Assembly (NCBI RefSeq): GCF_900103985.1
Contig: NZ_FNIE01000011.1
Coordinates: forward strand, 124,001 to 188,000
Length of the DNA stretch: 64,000 nucleotides
Origin: Actinacidiphila guanduensis
GTDB taxonomy: Bacteria; Actinomycetota; Actinomycetes; Streptomycetales; Streptomycetaceae
Reading direction: 5' to 3'
Shown here: in pieces, positions 33,488 through 41,518 of the stretch
Numbering within the stretch: position 1 is the first letter of the stretch
Layout: the number at the start of each line of letters is the position of its first letter
Translations under genes and position numbers: made by a program
The notes under the pieces: model-generated
Told to the model about the DNA's origin: nothing
What the model saw: only the letters and a program-made list of their open reading frames with translations
Database searches by the model: none

Positions 33488-34456
33488 ATGCAGGCGATCC
33501 TCGTCGAGGCCCTGGGCGGCCCGGAACAACTCGTCGTCAGGGAACTCCCCACCCCCGAACCCGGGCCGGGACAGATCCGGGTCGACGTCACCGCCGCCGG
33601 CGTCAACTTCATGGACACCGGAGCCCGCCGCCTCGGCGCCGCCACCGGCCGGCTCCCTTTCACCCCCGGCGTCGAAGGCGCAGGCCGCGTCTCAGCCCTG
33701 GGCGAAGGCGTCGACGGCCTCGCCCTCGGCGACCGCGTCGCCTGGGTCTACGCCTACGGCTCCTACGCCCAGCAACTCGTCCTACCGGCCGCAGACGCCG
33801 TCCCCCTGCCCGACGACATCCCCGACTACATCGCCGCGAGCGTGATGATGCAGGGCATCACCGCCCACCACTTCACCACCGAAGCCGCCCCTGTCCACCC
33901 GGGCCAGACCACCCTCGTCCACGCCGCAGCCGGCGGACTCGGCCAAAAACTCACCCGGCTCATCAAGCACCAAGGCGGCGACGTCATCGCCCTGGTCTCC
34001 AACCAGGCCAAGGCCGACCTCGCCCGCGCCGGCGGCGCCGACCACGTCCTGGTCTCCACCGGAGAAGCTTTCGTCGACCGCGTCCTGGAACTCACCCACG
34101 GCCAAGGCGTGCACACCGTCTTCGACGGCGGCGGCGAGACCACTTTCCGAGCCTCCCTGAAGGTCGTACGACGCCACGGCACCCTGCTCTACTACGGCGC
34201 CGTCCTCGGCGCCGCACCCGTCATCAACCTGCGCGAACTCCCCCGCAGCATCAAGATCTGCTACCCCGTCTTCCGCGACCACATCCCCGACCACCAAGCA
34301 CTTCTGCACCGCAGCGCCGAACTCTTCACCCTCCTGCGCAACGGCACCCTCACACCCGGAGACGGCGGCCGCACCTACCCCCTCCACGACGCGGCCCAAG
34401 CCCACCGCGACCTTGAATCCCGCGCCACCACCGGCAAACTCCTCCTCCTGCCCTGA
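33488..34456 (+). CDS. NADPH:quinone oxidoreductase (QOR-like)
   Basis: A 322-residue zinc-free MDR enzyme: VEALGGPEQLVVRELPTPEP, GVNFMDTGARRLG, GVEGAGRVSALGEGV, then TTLVHAAAGGLGQKLTRLIK for the NADPH fold. This set matches bacterial QOR (crystallin-like) enzymes that reduce quinones by one electron. ATG 33488 follows AGAGAGG at eight bases. It is third of its kind in the window and the closest to authentic QOR. Confidence 0.9.
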   Translation: MQAILVEALGGPEQLVVRELPTPEPGPGQIRVDVTAAGVNFMDTGARRLGAATGRLPFTPGVEGAGRVSALGEGVDGLALGDRVAWVYAYGSYAQQLVLPAADAVPLPDDIPDYIAASVMMQGITAHHFTTEAAPVHPGQTTLVHAAAGGLGQKLTRLIKHQGGDVIALVSNQAKADLARAGGADHVLVSTGEAFVDRVLELTHGQGVHTVFDGGGETTFRASLKVVRRHGTLLYYGAVLGAAPVINLRELPRSIKICYPVFRDHIPDHQALLHRSAELFTLLRNGTLTPGDGGRTYPLHDAAQAHRDLESRATTGKLLLLP

Positions 34457-34927
34457 CCACCCCGCCTCGTCCGGACAACCGCCGGCCCCAGGTTCAGTCG
34501 GACCAGCACCATCCACCAGTGCTTCAGGCGACCGCGCACGGACGTCACTTGGCGGCCAGCCGGATCCAGGGGCGCGACTGCTGAGGGTCTCGCAGATGCG
34601 CGATCCAACGCGCAGACACCAGCACAGTGCTGCCCCGGCCGCTGGGTCCGTTGGCTTTCGGTGTCAGCAACAGCGTTTCCTGGCCTGGGAGCGGGACCGC
34701 CCGGCAGACGTCTCGTGGCGGTCGTGGAAGCGCCGCAAGACCGCCGAGTAGCCGCAGGACGCGAGAACACGGGACTGGGCGCCGGTCGCGCGCGCCGCTC
34801 ACCTCCGCGTAAAAGGTCAAATCATGCCCGTCCGCAGGAACGTTCCGCCACGCTGTGCTCGTGATCGAAGGATCGTATCCGGGGCCGTCGGCGTCATCCT
34901 CGGCTGGACCCCTGTCCCACATCCAGA
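34457..34927. other. Gene-poor stretch after the QOR gene
   Basis: Nothing intact is visible. A plus-strand segment ending at 34751 (FLAWERDRPADVSWRSWKRR) and a minus-strand segment ending at 34545 (VSARWIAHLRDPQQSRPWIR) each look like C-termini but lack any recognisable protein before them. Together they suggest old, disrupted genes. Confidence 0.35.
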
Positions 34928-35168
34928 GTCGGCGCAGTGACAAGAAGGCCGAGCGGGCCACGCTCCTCGCGCAGATGCAGACCCTCGTCGCGAAGCCGTT
35001 CCAGGGTCGGAGCCGACACTCGGCCACTCGCTCGGGCAGCTGTTCGTGTCGGCGCTGCACGAGGTCATGGACCCGGACCTCCTGGAGCGGCTTCACCAGG
35101 CCAGCCACCGATTCCTTGTGGCTGGCCTCGGCGGTGGGACGTGCCCCGAGTTTGGGGGCCAGGAATGA
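34928..35168 (+). pseudogene. Frameshifted coding remnant, unknown family
   Basis: A protein-like segment (DKKAERATLLAQMQTLVAKP) in one frame continues in another frame (PTLGHSLGQLFVSALHEVMD, then LERLHQASHRFLVAG) after about 35000, ending at TGA 35166-35168. The two pieces read naturally as one protein if a single frameshift is assumed. No family is recognised, and no start is clear. Confidence 0.3.
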
Positions 35169-35244
35169 GAATCGGCACTGCACCGTGATTGGCCCGATTT
35201 CTCCTGAGCCTGCGCGCGCATAGACACGGTTCGGCCCCTGGGCA

Positions 35245-35292
35245 GACGCAGCGGTCCTGCTGGTCCGTGCAGACCGGCAGGACCGCTGCGTC
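35245..35292. terminator. Long perfect hairpin, 16-bp stem
   Basis: GACGCAGCGGTCCTGC (35245-35260) pairs perfectly with 35277-35292, and the loop adds GGTC/GACC, giving a nearly 20-bp stem. TCTTTCG follows on the plus strand. It lies 48 bases past the cellulase stop codon and probably ends that transcript; it could also work in the other direction. Confidence 0.75.
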
Positions 35293-35340
35293 TTTCGTTA
35301 GCGGCACAGGACGGGCTGTTTGCGCCGCTGGGGGGTGGGA

Positions 35341-37092
35341 TCAGGAGGCGGTGCAGGTCAGGGTCGGGGCGGTGAAAGCGCCCGAGGAGGTGGCCTGGAA
35401 ACCGAAGGTGGTCGAACCCGCCGCGGGGAGCGCTCCGTTGTAGGTGAGGTTGGTCGCCGTGACCGAGGTGCCGGTCTGCTGGACGGTCGCGCTCCAGGCG
35501 CTGGTCTCCTGCTGGGCGCCCGGCCAGGTCCAGGCGACCTTCCAGCCGTGGATCGCCGAGGCGCCCGCGGTCACGGTGACGGTGGCCGTGAAGCCCGCGT
35601 CCCACTGATTGTCCACGTGCAGGCTCGCCGTGCAGCCCGCACTGCCCGTACCGCCAATCGTCCCCGAACTCGTCCCTGAACTCGTCCCTGAACTCGTTCC
35701 CGAACTGGTGCCGGACGACGTGCCGTTCGTCGTACCCGACGACGTCCCCGCGCTCGTACCCGACGACGTCCCGCTGGACGTACCGCTCGTGGTGCCCGAG
35801 GACGTGCCCGAACTCGTCCCCGAACTCGTCCCCGAGGACGTGCCGCCCGTACCGGTGCCCGTGCCGCCGAAGCCCGGGGCCTTGATCGAGGCGAGGTAGC
35901 CGTCCTTGACCGTGTCCACCGTCTGCCAGTCGTCCTTGAGGATGCCGCCGGTGTCACCCGAGTCCGGATTCCACGACCAGAAGGTCCAGCTGAAGCTGTC
36001 GCCGCCGTTGCCGGAGGTGGGCAGCATGTAGTTCACCAGCGCCTTGAGCCACTGCTGGTCGGTCGTGGACTGCAGCGTGGTGCCGAACTCCCCCACCCAC
36101 ACAGGGGCGATGTTCTGCTTGAACAGGTAGCCCCAGTACTTGTCCCACACGGCGGGCATGTTGGCCGGGAAGGTCGGGTCGGTGAACCAGGTCTGCTGCG
36201 CGACGCTGGTCGCGTAGTCGTGCGCCGAGTACACCACCCGGTTGGCGACGCTGAGCTGCACCGGGTACTGGCCCGCGCCCATCAGGTTGCCGCCCCACCA
36301 GCCCGAGGTGCCGTTGAAGGTCTGGATGCCCTCGACGAAGATCAGCAGGTTCGGGTTGACCGACAGCACCGCGTTGCCGGCCCGCTCGGCGGCCAGCCGC
36401 CAGTCGATCGTGGTGTCGCCGCAGCCCCAGCAGGCCGGGTCGTGCGGCTCGTTGTGCAGGTCGATGCCGACGACGGCCGGGTTGTTCGCGTACCGGGTGG
36501 CGAGTGCCTTCAGGTCGGCGATCCACGTCGACTCCGGGACGGAGCTGGTGTACCACAGCGCGGTCTGCCCGCCGGCGTCCGGCCGGTGCCGGTCGAGGAT
36601 GACGCGCATCCCGATCGAGCCCGCGTAGTCCACGATCTTGTCCATCACCTGGAGGGAGGTCAGCCCCTGCAGGTCCTGGTTCATGTTGTAGAAGTTGATG
36701 CTGTTGGGCATCGTGCCGGGCTTGAGGATGTCGTCGCTGTAGGGCAGCCGGATGGTGTTGTAGCCCAGCGACTTCATCTGGTCGATCATCGACTTGTAGT
36801 CGCGCGACCAGAGGCCGTGCACGACGTCGTTCGACGTCTCGAAGCCGAACCAGTTGACACCCGCGATGCGCACCGGCTGGTTGGCGGAGTCCAGGATGTC
36901 GCGGCCGCTGGTGTGCCAGTAGCCGGTCCCGGCATTGGGGGCGGCGGCCTCGGGCGCGGCCGCGGCGCGCGCGGGCGACTGCCCGAGGAGGGCGAGCAGC
37001 GCGATCAGGGCCGCGGCGACAACCGCGGCCAGCGCCGTCCGCAGCACGCGGGACGCCCTCGGGGGGCTGGGAAAGCCCGGATTGGTGACCAC
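35341..37092 (-). CDS. Secreted GH5 cellulase with CBM2
   Basis: A 583-residue endoglucanase-type enzyme. The signal peptide is residues 1-43 (cut after ARA). The GH5 domain spans about 55-400, with acid/base Glu215 in DLHNEPHDP and nucleophile Glu335 in WVGEFGT. A linker of 16 GTSS-type units follows, then a CBM2 cellulose-binding module (about 485-583) closed by a Cys pair. GTG 37092 follows AGAGGA at nine bases. A perfect CebR box sits in the 5' leader, so cello-oligosaccharides should induce it. Confidence 0.93.
   Translation of the reverse strand: MVTNPGFPSPPRASRVLRTALAAVVAAALIALLALLGQSPARAAAAPEAAAPNAGTGYWHTSGRDILDSANQPVRIAGVNWFGFETSNDVVHGLWSRDYKSMIDQMKSLGYNTIRLPYSDDILKPGTMPNSINFYNMNQDLQGLTSLQVMDKIVDYAGSIGMRVILDRHRPDAGGQTALWYTSSVPESTWIADLKALATRYANNPAVVGIDLHNEPHDPACWGCGDTTIDWRLAAERAGNAVLSVNPNLLIFVEGIQTFNGTSGWWGGNLMGAGQYPVQLSVANRVVYSAHDYATSVAQQTWFTDPTFPANMPAVWDKYWGYLFKQNIAPVWVGEFGTTLQSTTDQQWLKALVNYMLPTSGNGGDSFSWTFWSWNPDSGDTGGILKDDWQTVDTVKDGYLASIKAPGFGGTGTGTGGTSSGTSSGTSSGTSSGTTSGTSSGTSSGTSAGTSSGTTNGTSSGTSSGTSSGTSSGTSSGTIGGTGSAGCTASLHVDNQWDAGFTATVTVTAGASAIHGWKVAWTWPGAQQETSAWSATVQQTGTSVTATNLTYNGALPAAGSTTFGFQATSSGAFTAPTLTCTAS
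35657..35848 (-). repeat. 12-bp coding repeat of the cellulase linker
   Basis: Sixteen degenerate 12-base units encode GTSS, GTTS, GTSA, GTTN and GTIG steps in the cellulase. The opposite strand stays open as a VPEL/VPDD repeat, which is a by-product of the repeat and not a gene. Confidence 0.8.
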
Positions 37093-37160
37093 GGAACGAT
37101 TCCTCTCGGTGGGGGGCGGAACGCTTCCGTTCGTGTCGTGCGCGCGGGCCCCACAGGAGA

Positions 37161-37174
37161 TGGGAGCGCTCCCA
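37161..37174. promoter_or_regulatory. CebR operator
   Basis: TGGGAGCGCTCCCA is a perfect match to the published 14-bp palindrome bound by the cellobiose-responsive LacI repressor CebR in Streptomyces. It lies about 70 bases upstream of the GH5 start and just downstream of the predicted transcription start, a position suited to blocking elongation or initiation. Confidence 0.85.
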
Positions 37175-37185
37175 CGCGCACCCTG

Positions 37186-37215
37186 CATAAAAGCGACGTC
37201 CCCACGGATCGTCAA
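37186..37215 (-). promoter_or_regulatory. Predicted cellulase promoter
   Basis: On the minus strand TTGACG (37215-37210) and TTTATG (37191-37186) are separated by 18 bp. Transcription should begin near 37179, placing the CebR box at about +5 to +18. Confidence 0.5.
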
Positions 37216-37357
37216 GGGGTCGGACGCCTTCACGTAGTGAACGCCGCGAGTCGCTGCGGCGGGCCGACGAACACTTCCCCGACATCAGCGGCTCGCGGCA
37301 CCCCGGCCCCTCTCCCGGCCCGGCCGGTTTGCCGCCCCCCGGCCCCACCCCCCTTCG

Positions 37358-37978
37358 TCAGCCCGCGGGGTGGGCGGTGGCATCCGGCAGGGGCTCGCCG
37401 ATGGCCAGGGCGTCGGCCAGCTTCCTGGTCAAGGGCTCGGCCAGGGATGGGACATGACGGGTCGCCCAGGGGCCCACGAGAGAGAGGAAGCCGTTCAGGC
37501 TCTGATGCGCGGATCGGAGGAGGGGGAAGAGGGCGGGCGCCGGGATCTCGATGGGGGTTCCGGTGGCGGCCCGATGGGCGTCTCGGCCGTCCGGCCACAA
37601 GCGGACGGACTCGGCGGTGTGGTCGAGGCGCGGTGAGGGGTCGTGACCGAGCCAGGGCGTGGCGCCGTCGGCGATGCCGAACCACTCGCGCCAGTCCTCC
37701 AGGCCGCAGCAGCATCCCGGGGTAACGGTCACGTGCAGGCCGCCGGGGACGGTGACCGTCTCCGCTGCCAAAAGTCGGCGGACCGCGTCGTGGGCATCCG
37801 TCACGGGGCGGTCGTCGTCCCCTGCGTGCACGGCGCAGCCGACCAGGGCTGCCAGCGCGGTGCCGACTTCTTGTGCGGTCATACGGTCCGACAGGGCCAT
37901 GAAGCGGTACGGAGGCAGGCCGGCCACGGGCCACAAGGAGAAGGCGGCGGTGTCGGGGGTCTCCAGGACCGGGTCCAT
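37358..37978 (-). CDS. Unrecognised protein, 206 residues
   Basis: Not assigned to a family. It appears soluble, with no signal peptide or membrane segment. A striking motif is VTPGCCCGLEDWREWFG with three consecutive Cys, followed by WLGHDPSPRLDHTAESVRLW. The N-terminus is MDPVLETPDTAAFSLW from ATG 37978; GTG 37987 is an alternative with a slightly better spaced GAGAA. Codon bias is normal for the genome. It lies between the cellulase promoter and another unrecognised gene on the same strand. The motif and size would suit a conserved Streptomyces hypothetical. Confidence 0.65.
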   Translation of the reverse strand: MDPVLETPDTAAFSLWPVAGLPPYRFMALSDRMTAQEVGTALAALVGCAVHAGDDDRPVTDAHDAVRRLLAAETVTVPGGLHVTVTPGCCCGLEDWREWFGIADGATPWLGHDPSPRLDHTAESVRLWPDGRDAHRAATGTPIEIPAPALFPLLRSAHQSLNGFLSLVGPWATRHVPSLAEPLTRKLADALAIGEPLPDATAHPAG

Positions 37979-38002
37979 GATCAGCACCGCGCCATTCTCG
38001 CG

Positions 38003-38021
38003 GCGGACGGGCCCCGTCCGC
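38003..38021. terminator. Compact 9-bp hairpin
   Basis: GCGGACGGG (38003-38011) and CCCGTCCGC (38013-38021) form a perfect stem with almost no loop, between two unrecognised genes on the minus strand. It may terminate the upstream one. Confidence 0.45.
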
Positions 38022-38090
38022 TCGGCTGTTTTCGGGGCGGCTCGCCGGGGCCGCGGGCGGACGGGGCGCCCTGTGTGCGGGTGGGTTCCG

Positions 38091-38534
38091 TCAGTTCTCG
38101 GGGTCGGGGTGGTACTCGCGGGCGCCCGCTGCCCGCAGGAGCGCGGCGGCATCGCCCGCCGCCAGCACCGGCTGGACCTTGCGCACGTAGGCTGCGTGGC
38201 CCCGCAGGGAGCGGCGCAGGGCGTAGAGCGAGGCGGCGCTGAAGGAGATGCCGCCCCGCCGGTCGACGAGACCCGCGGCCAGCACGAGGGGTTCGATGTC
38301 GGCGACGAGGACGATCCCCGGCTCGCGGAGGCGTACCTGGGTCTCCACCGTCAGGTCCCAAAGGTCCAGCAGGACTTCGTAGTCCAGCGCGCCATCGGTG
38401 TAGGTGGCGGACATCAGGATGCGGTCCTCGGCCGCCGGTCCCACGAGGCCGAGTTCGCGGGCGGCACCGTCGAAAGCCGTGGCGACCTCCCAGAGGAACG
38501 CCCCGGCGACCGTGCTGGTGGATCTTCGGCTCAT
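38091..38534 (-). CDS. Unrecognised protein, 147 residues
   Basis: No family is recognised. The protein is soluble and mixed alpha/beta in appearance: GAFLWEVATAFDGAARELGL, then DRILMSATYTDGALDYEVLL and RRSLRGHAAYVRKVQPVLAA near the C-terminus. ATG 38534 is preceded by GGGGGAG at about 11 bases; longer in-frame starts upstream look non-coding. Spacing to the next gene is 112 bases with a hairpin between, so it may be a single-gene transcript. Confidence 0.6.
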   Translation of the reverse strand: MSRRSTSTVAGAFLWEVATAFDGAARELGLVGPAAEDRILMSATYTDGALDYEVLLDLWDLTVETQVRLREPGIVLVADIEPLVLAAGLVDRRGGISFSAASLYALRRSLRGHAAYVRKVQPVLAAGDAAALLRAAGAREYHPDPEN

Positions 38535-38894
38535 ACGACCACGACTCCCCCGGTGCGTCCCCCCACCCCACTTTCCTCCCGAGGGCCCGGGCCGCAGAAG
38601 ACCCCCATCCGGCCATTCCGGCCACCGGCGACAGTCCGGGCCGGCGGCCCTGGAACAGGGAGCGCGGGCCCGGCCGGCACGCAACGCGCTTGCAGCGCCG
38701 GGCGGGCAAGAGGACCGGCTCCGGGGGACACCGTCCGTCACGGGCGCCGCCTCGCCGAGAGCCCGGGGCACCCGTCGGCAGAAAAGCCGGCTTCGGAGGG
38801 ACCCCTTCTCGGTTAGGCTTACCTAAGTACCTCTCGGGTAGCGGGGGGGCGGCAGGGAGAGACGCGCGCTCGGGCGCGAGGAGGAGCGGGGAGC
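38535..38894. other. 360-bp promoter region with iron box
   Basis: Apart from the iron box at 38813-38826, no gene or strong hairpin is recognised. The region contains the promoters of the divergent 147-residue gene and the siderophore-interacting protein gene. Confidence 0.5.
38813..38826. promoter_or_regulatory. IdeR/DmdR iron box
   Basis: TTAGGCTTACCTAA matches the core of the actinobacterial DtxR-family operator (TTAGGTTAGGCTAACCTAA) and lies 69 bases upstream of the siderophore-interacting protein gene. Repression by an Fe(II)-loaded DmdR/IdeR repressor is expected. Confidence 0.8.
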
Positions 38895-39731
38895 ATGGCG
38901 GAACAGCCGCAGCGCAGGACGCGGACACCCAAGCGCGCCACCGTGGTGCGTACCGAACGGCTCACCCCGCACATGGTGCGCGTGGTCCTGGCCGTGGACC
39001 CGGCGGCCGAGCTGGCCGTCGGCGAGTTCACCGACCACTACGTCAAGCTGCTGTTCCCCGCCGAGGGTGAGCAGTTGCCCGATCCGCTGAACGTGGAGGC
39101 GCTGCGCGCGCAACTGCCGCGCGAGCGGTGGCCGCGGACGCGGACGTACACCGTGCGCTCGTACGACCCGGAGAGCCGCGAGATGGCCGTGGACTTCGTC
39201 GTGCACGGCGACGACGGCGTGGCCGGGCCCTGGGCGGCACGGGCACAGGCCGGCGAGGTGCTGCACTTCATGGGCCCCGGTGGTGGCTACGCGCCCGACC
39301 CGTCCGCCGACTGGCACCTGCTTGCCGGGGACGAGAGCGCGCTCCCGGCGGTCGCCGCTGCGGCCGAGCGGCTGCCCGCGGGGGCGCCCGCGCGGATCTA
39401 CGTCGAGGTGGCCGGCCCCGCGGAGGAGCAGAAGCTCGCGACGGAGGCGGACGCCGACGTGGTCTGGCTGCACCGCGGCGAGCGGCCGGTGGGGGCCGCG
39501 CTGGCCGAGGCGGTGGCGGCGCTGGACTTCCCGGCGGGCCGGGTGCACGCCTTCGTCCACGGCGAGGCGAACGTGGTCAAGGAGCTGCGCCGCCAGCTCC
39601 GCGTCGAGCATGCGATCCCCCGCGAGCAGTTGTCCATCTCGGGCTACTGGCGCCTGGGCAAGGACGAGGACGGCTGGCAGTCCTCGAAGCGCGAGTGGAA
39701 CGCCGAGGTCGAGCGCGAGCAGGAGAGCTGA
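38895..39731 (+). CDS. Siderophore-interacting protein (FAD-dependent ferric reductase)
   Basis: A 278-residue SIP-family protein. The FAD-binding domain includes RTRTYTVRSYDPESREMAVD (RxYT motif) and FMGPGGGYAPDPSADWHLLA; the C-terminal NAD(P)-binding part includes VHGEANVVKELRRQL and ISGYWRLGKDEDGW. The family reduces ferric siderophores to release iron in the cytoplasm. ATG 38895 follows GAGGAGCGGGGAGC. The iron box upstream matches this job. Confidence 0.93.
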   Translation: MAEQPQRRTRTPKRATVVRTERLTPHMVRVVLAVDPAAELAVGEFTDHYVKLLFPAEGEQLPDPLNVEALRAQLPRERWPRTRTYTVRSYDPESREMAVDFVVHGDDGVAGPWAARAQAGEVLHFMGPGGGYAPDPSADWHLLAGDESALPAVAAAAERLPAGAPARIYVEVAGPAEEQKLATEADADVVWLHRGERPVGAALAEAVAALDFPAGRVHAFVHGEANVVKELRRQLRVEHAIPREQLSISGYWRLGKDEDGWQSSKREWNAEVEREQES

Positions 39732-39931
39732 CGCCCACGGGAGCGCCCCCGCGCCGGGTCCCGTGACACCTCGCCCCGGCACCCGGCCGGTACGGGCCGG
39801 CCCGGCGGCGCGGCAGACGGCCCGCGGGCCGGGGCCGACGTGCGGAACCGGTGTCCGGCCACGGACGATGCGATCGGGCACCCCGTCGCCGACAGGCGAG
39901 CCCACAGCCCGCGGCCGACCGTCACCAAGCC

Positions 39932-39961
39932 CGTGGCCCGGGGCCGACACCCCGGGCCACG
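39932..39961. terminator. Perfect 12-bp hairpin between convergent genes
   Basis: CGTGGCCCGGGG (39932-39943) pairs perfectly with CCCCGGGCCACG (39950-39961) around the loop CCGACA, 22 bases before the acyltransferase 3' end. It probably terminates both transcripts. Confidence 0.65.
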
Positions 39962-39983
39962 TCGCACTCCCGCTCGCTCCGCC

Positions 39984-41240
39984 TCAGTCCTCAGCCAGCG
40001 CCACCGGAGCCGGGACCGACGCCGACGCCGGAGTCACCGCCGGTTCCGCCTGCGGCTGCTGCTGCCGGGGCTTGCGGCGGCGGTGCTTCATGCGGCGGCA
40101 GGGCTCCTCGACCAGGTAGTAGGACGCCGTCGCCATGATGAACGTGGCCAGCAGCGTGGACGGGAAGAGCATCCGCCGCACCCCGAGGTCGGAGAGCAGG
40201 TGCATCAGCGGGTAGTGCCACAGGTAGAGCCCGTAGCTGAGGTTGCGGCCGACCCAGGCGAGCGGCACCAGCGACAGGACCCGGTTGAGCGGGGCCCGCG
40301 GCTGGAGTTCGAGCGAGGTGAGCAGCACCACCGTGAGCAGGGCGATGACGAGGAAGCCGACCGTGTAGACCGCCTTGTTCCAGGCGCTGGCGCCGGTGAT
40401 CGGCACCTGCCAGACGATGAGCGCGAGCACGGCGAGCGACGGCAGCCACAGCCGTCCGGACCAGGTGCGCAGCCGCTCCCGCCAGGGGCTGCCCGCGTGG
40501 AGGCGGGCCAGCAGGATGGCGAGCACGGCGCCGGCGAGCAGCTGGTCGGCGCGGGTGTCGGGGCCGTTGTAGATGCGGTGGGCCGCACTGGCCTGCCACA
40601 GGTGGTACCGCCACAGCACCGGCAGCAGGGTGAGCACGCCCGCGCTCACCAGCACGGCGCGGCTGCTCAGCCGCCGCAGCAGGCCGAGCAGCACCGGCGG
40701 CCACAGCAGGTAGAACTGCTCCTCCACGCCGAGCGACCAGGTGTGCCCGAGCGGCGCCGTCACCCCGGAGTACGCCCCGGGCTGCATCGCGCGGACGATG
40801 TTCACCAGTGAGGCCGCGGCCAGCAGCGCCGCCGACCAGCCGTGCCGGAAGCTCTGCACGGGGGCGAAGGTGAGCACCGCGGTGAGCGCGCAGACCACCA
40901 GCAGCGCGGGCACCAGCCGCAGCCACCGCCGCCGGTAGAACTGCCGCAGCCCGATGTCACCGGTTCTCGCGAACTCCGCGATGAGCAGCCGGGTGATCAC
41001 GAAGCCGCTGATCGTGTAGAAGATGTCCACGCCGATCGACCCGCCGGGCAGGATGTCGGGGTGGAAGTGGTACACGATCACCAGCATCACGGCGAAGGTC
41101 CGCAGGCCGTCGATGCCGTCCACCCGCGCGCTGCGGGACCGCACAGTCGAGGGGAAGAACGGGGCGGGACGGGCCGGTCCCACGGCGGGCCCCCGCAGGG
41201 CGGGTTCTGGTCGGTCGGTGGTGGAGGTTCGGCTGCTCAC
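39984..41240 (-). CDS. OafA/YrhL-type membrane acyltransferase
   Basis: A 418-residue protein of the acyltransferase-3 family with about ten helices. RVDGIDGLRTFAVMLVIVYH is the family opening with its catalytic His, and GGSIGVDIFYTISGFVITRL and HTWSLGVEEQFYLLWP are the next conserved blocks. It transfers acyl groups to extracytoplasmic sugars. The C-terminal SGNH domain of the OafA subgroup is absent, and the tail is a Pro/Ala-rich cytoplasmic segment. GTG start at 41240. Confidence 0.9.
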   Translation of the reverse strand: MSSRTSTTDRPEPALRGPAVGPARPAPFFPSTVRSRSARVDGIDGLRTFAVMLVIVYHFHPDILPGGSIGVDIFYTISGFVITRLLIAEFARTGDIGLRQFYRRRWLRLVPALLVVCALTAVLTFAPVQSFRHGWSAALLAAASLVNIVRAMQPGAYSGVTAPLGHTWSLGVEEQFYLLWPPVLLGLLRRLSSRAVLVSAGVLTLLPVLWRYHLWQASAAHRIYNGPDTRADQLLAGAVLAILLARLHAGSPWRERLRTWSGRLWLPSLAVLALIVWQVPITGASAWNKAVYTVGFLVIALLTVVLLTSLELQPRAPLNRVLSLVPLAWVGRNLSYGLYLWHYPLMHLLSDLGVRRMLFPSTLLATFIMATASYYLVEEPCRRMKHRRRKPRQQQPQAEPAVTPASASVPAPVALAED

Positions 41241-41483
41241 GCAGATTCGGCTTCCCGGATGTCGGCAGTTGATGGCACATACATCGGCCCACCCAACCAG
41301 CCCTCAGGTAAACAACAAATAAACCGGAACCCAACTTTCACATGACCGCCACAGCTCAGGGACAGCCCCCGCACACAACCGGAGGCCAGGCGCGGGCACC
41401 GCGAAGGCCCCGCCGACCTGTGAATCCGCGGGACCCGGCGGCCCGTTGGCGCCGCGGCGGACGTACGGGCGGGCCGCGACCGG

Positions 41484-41513
41484 GGGGCGGCCCCGCGTCA
41501 ACGCGGCCGCCCC
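41484..41513. terminator. Hairpin after the helicase gene
   Basis: GGGGCGG (41484-41490) pairs with CCGCCCC (41507-41513), and CGCGT/ACGCG extends the stem past a small bulge. It begins six bases after the helicase stop codon. Confidence 0.5.
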
Positions 41514-41518
41514 GGGAT

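Noticed and set aside
30180..33845. A 1221-codon plus-strand frame across several genes
   Set aside because: It runs antisense through the MFS, MerR and TetR genes and has no recognisable domain.
35657..35848. Regular repeat resembling a CRISPR array
   Set aside because: It is a 12-bp in-frame coding repeat (GTSS units) in the cellulase linker, without spacers or cas genes.
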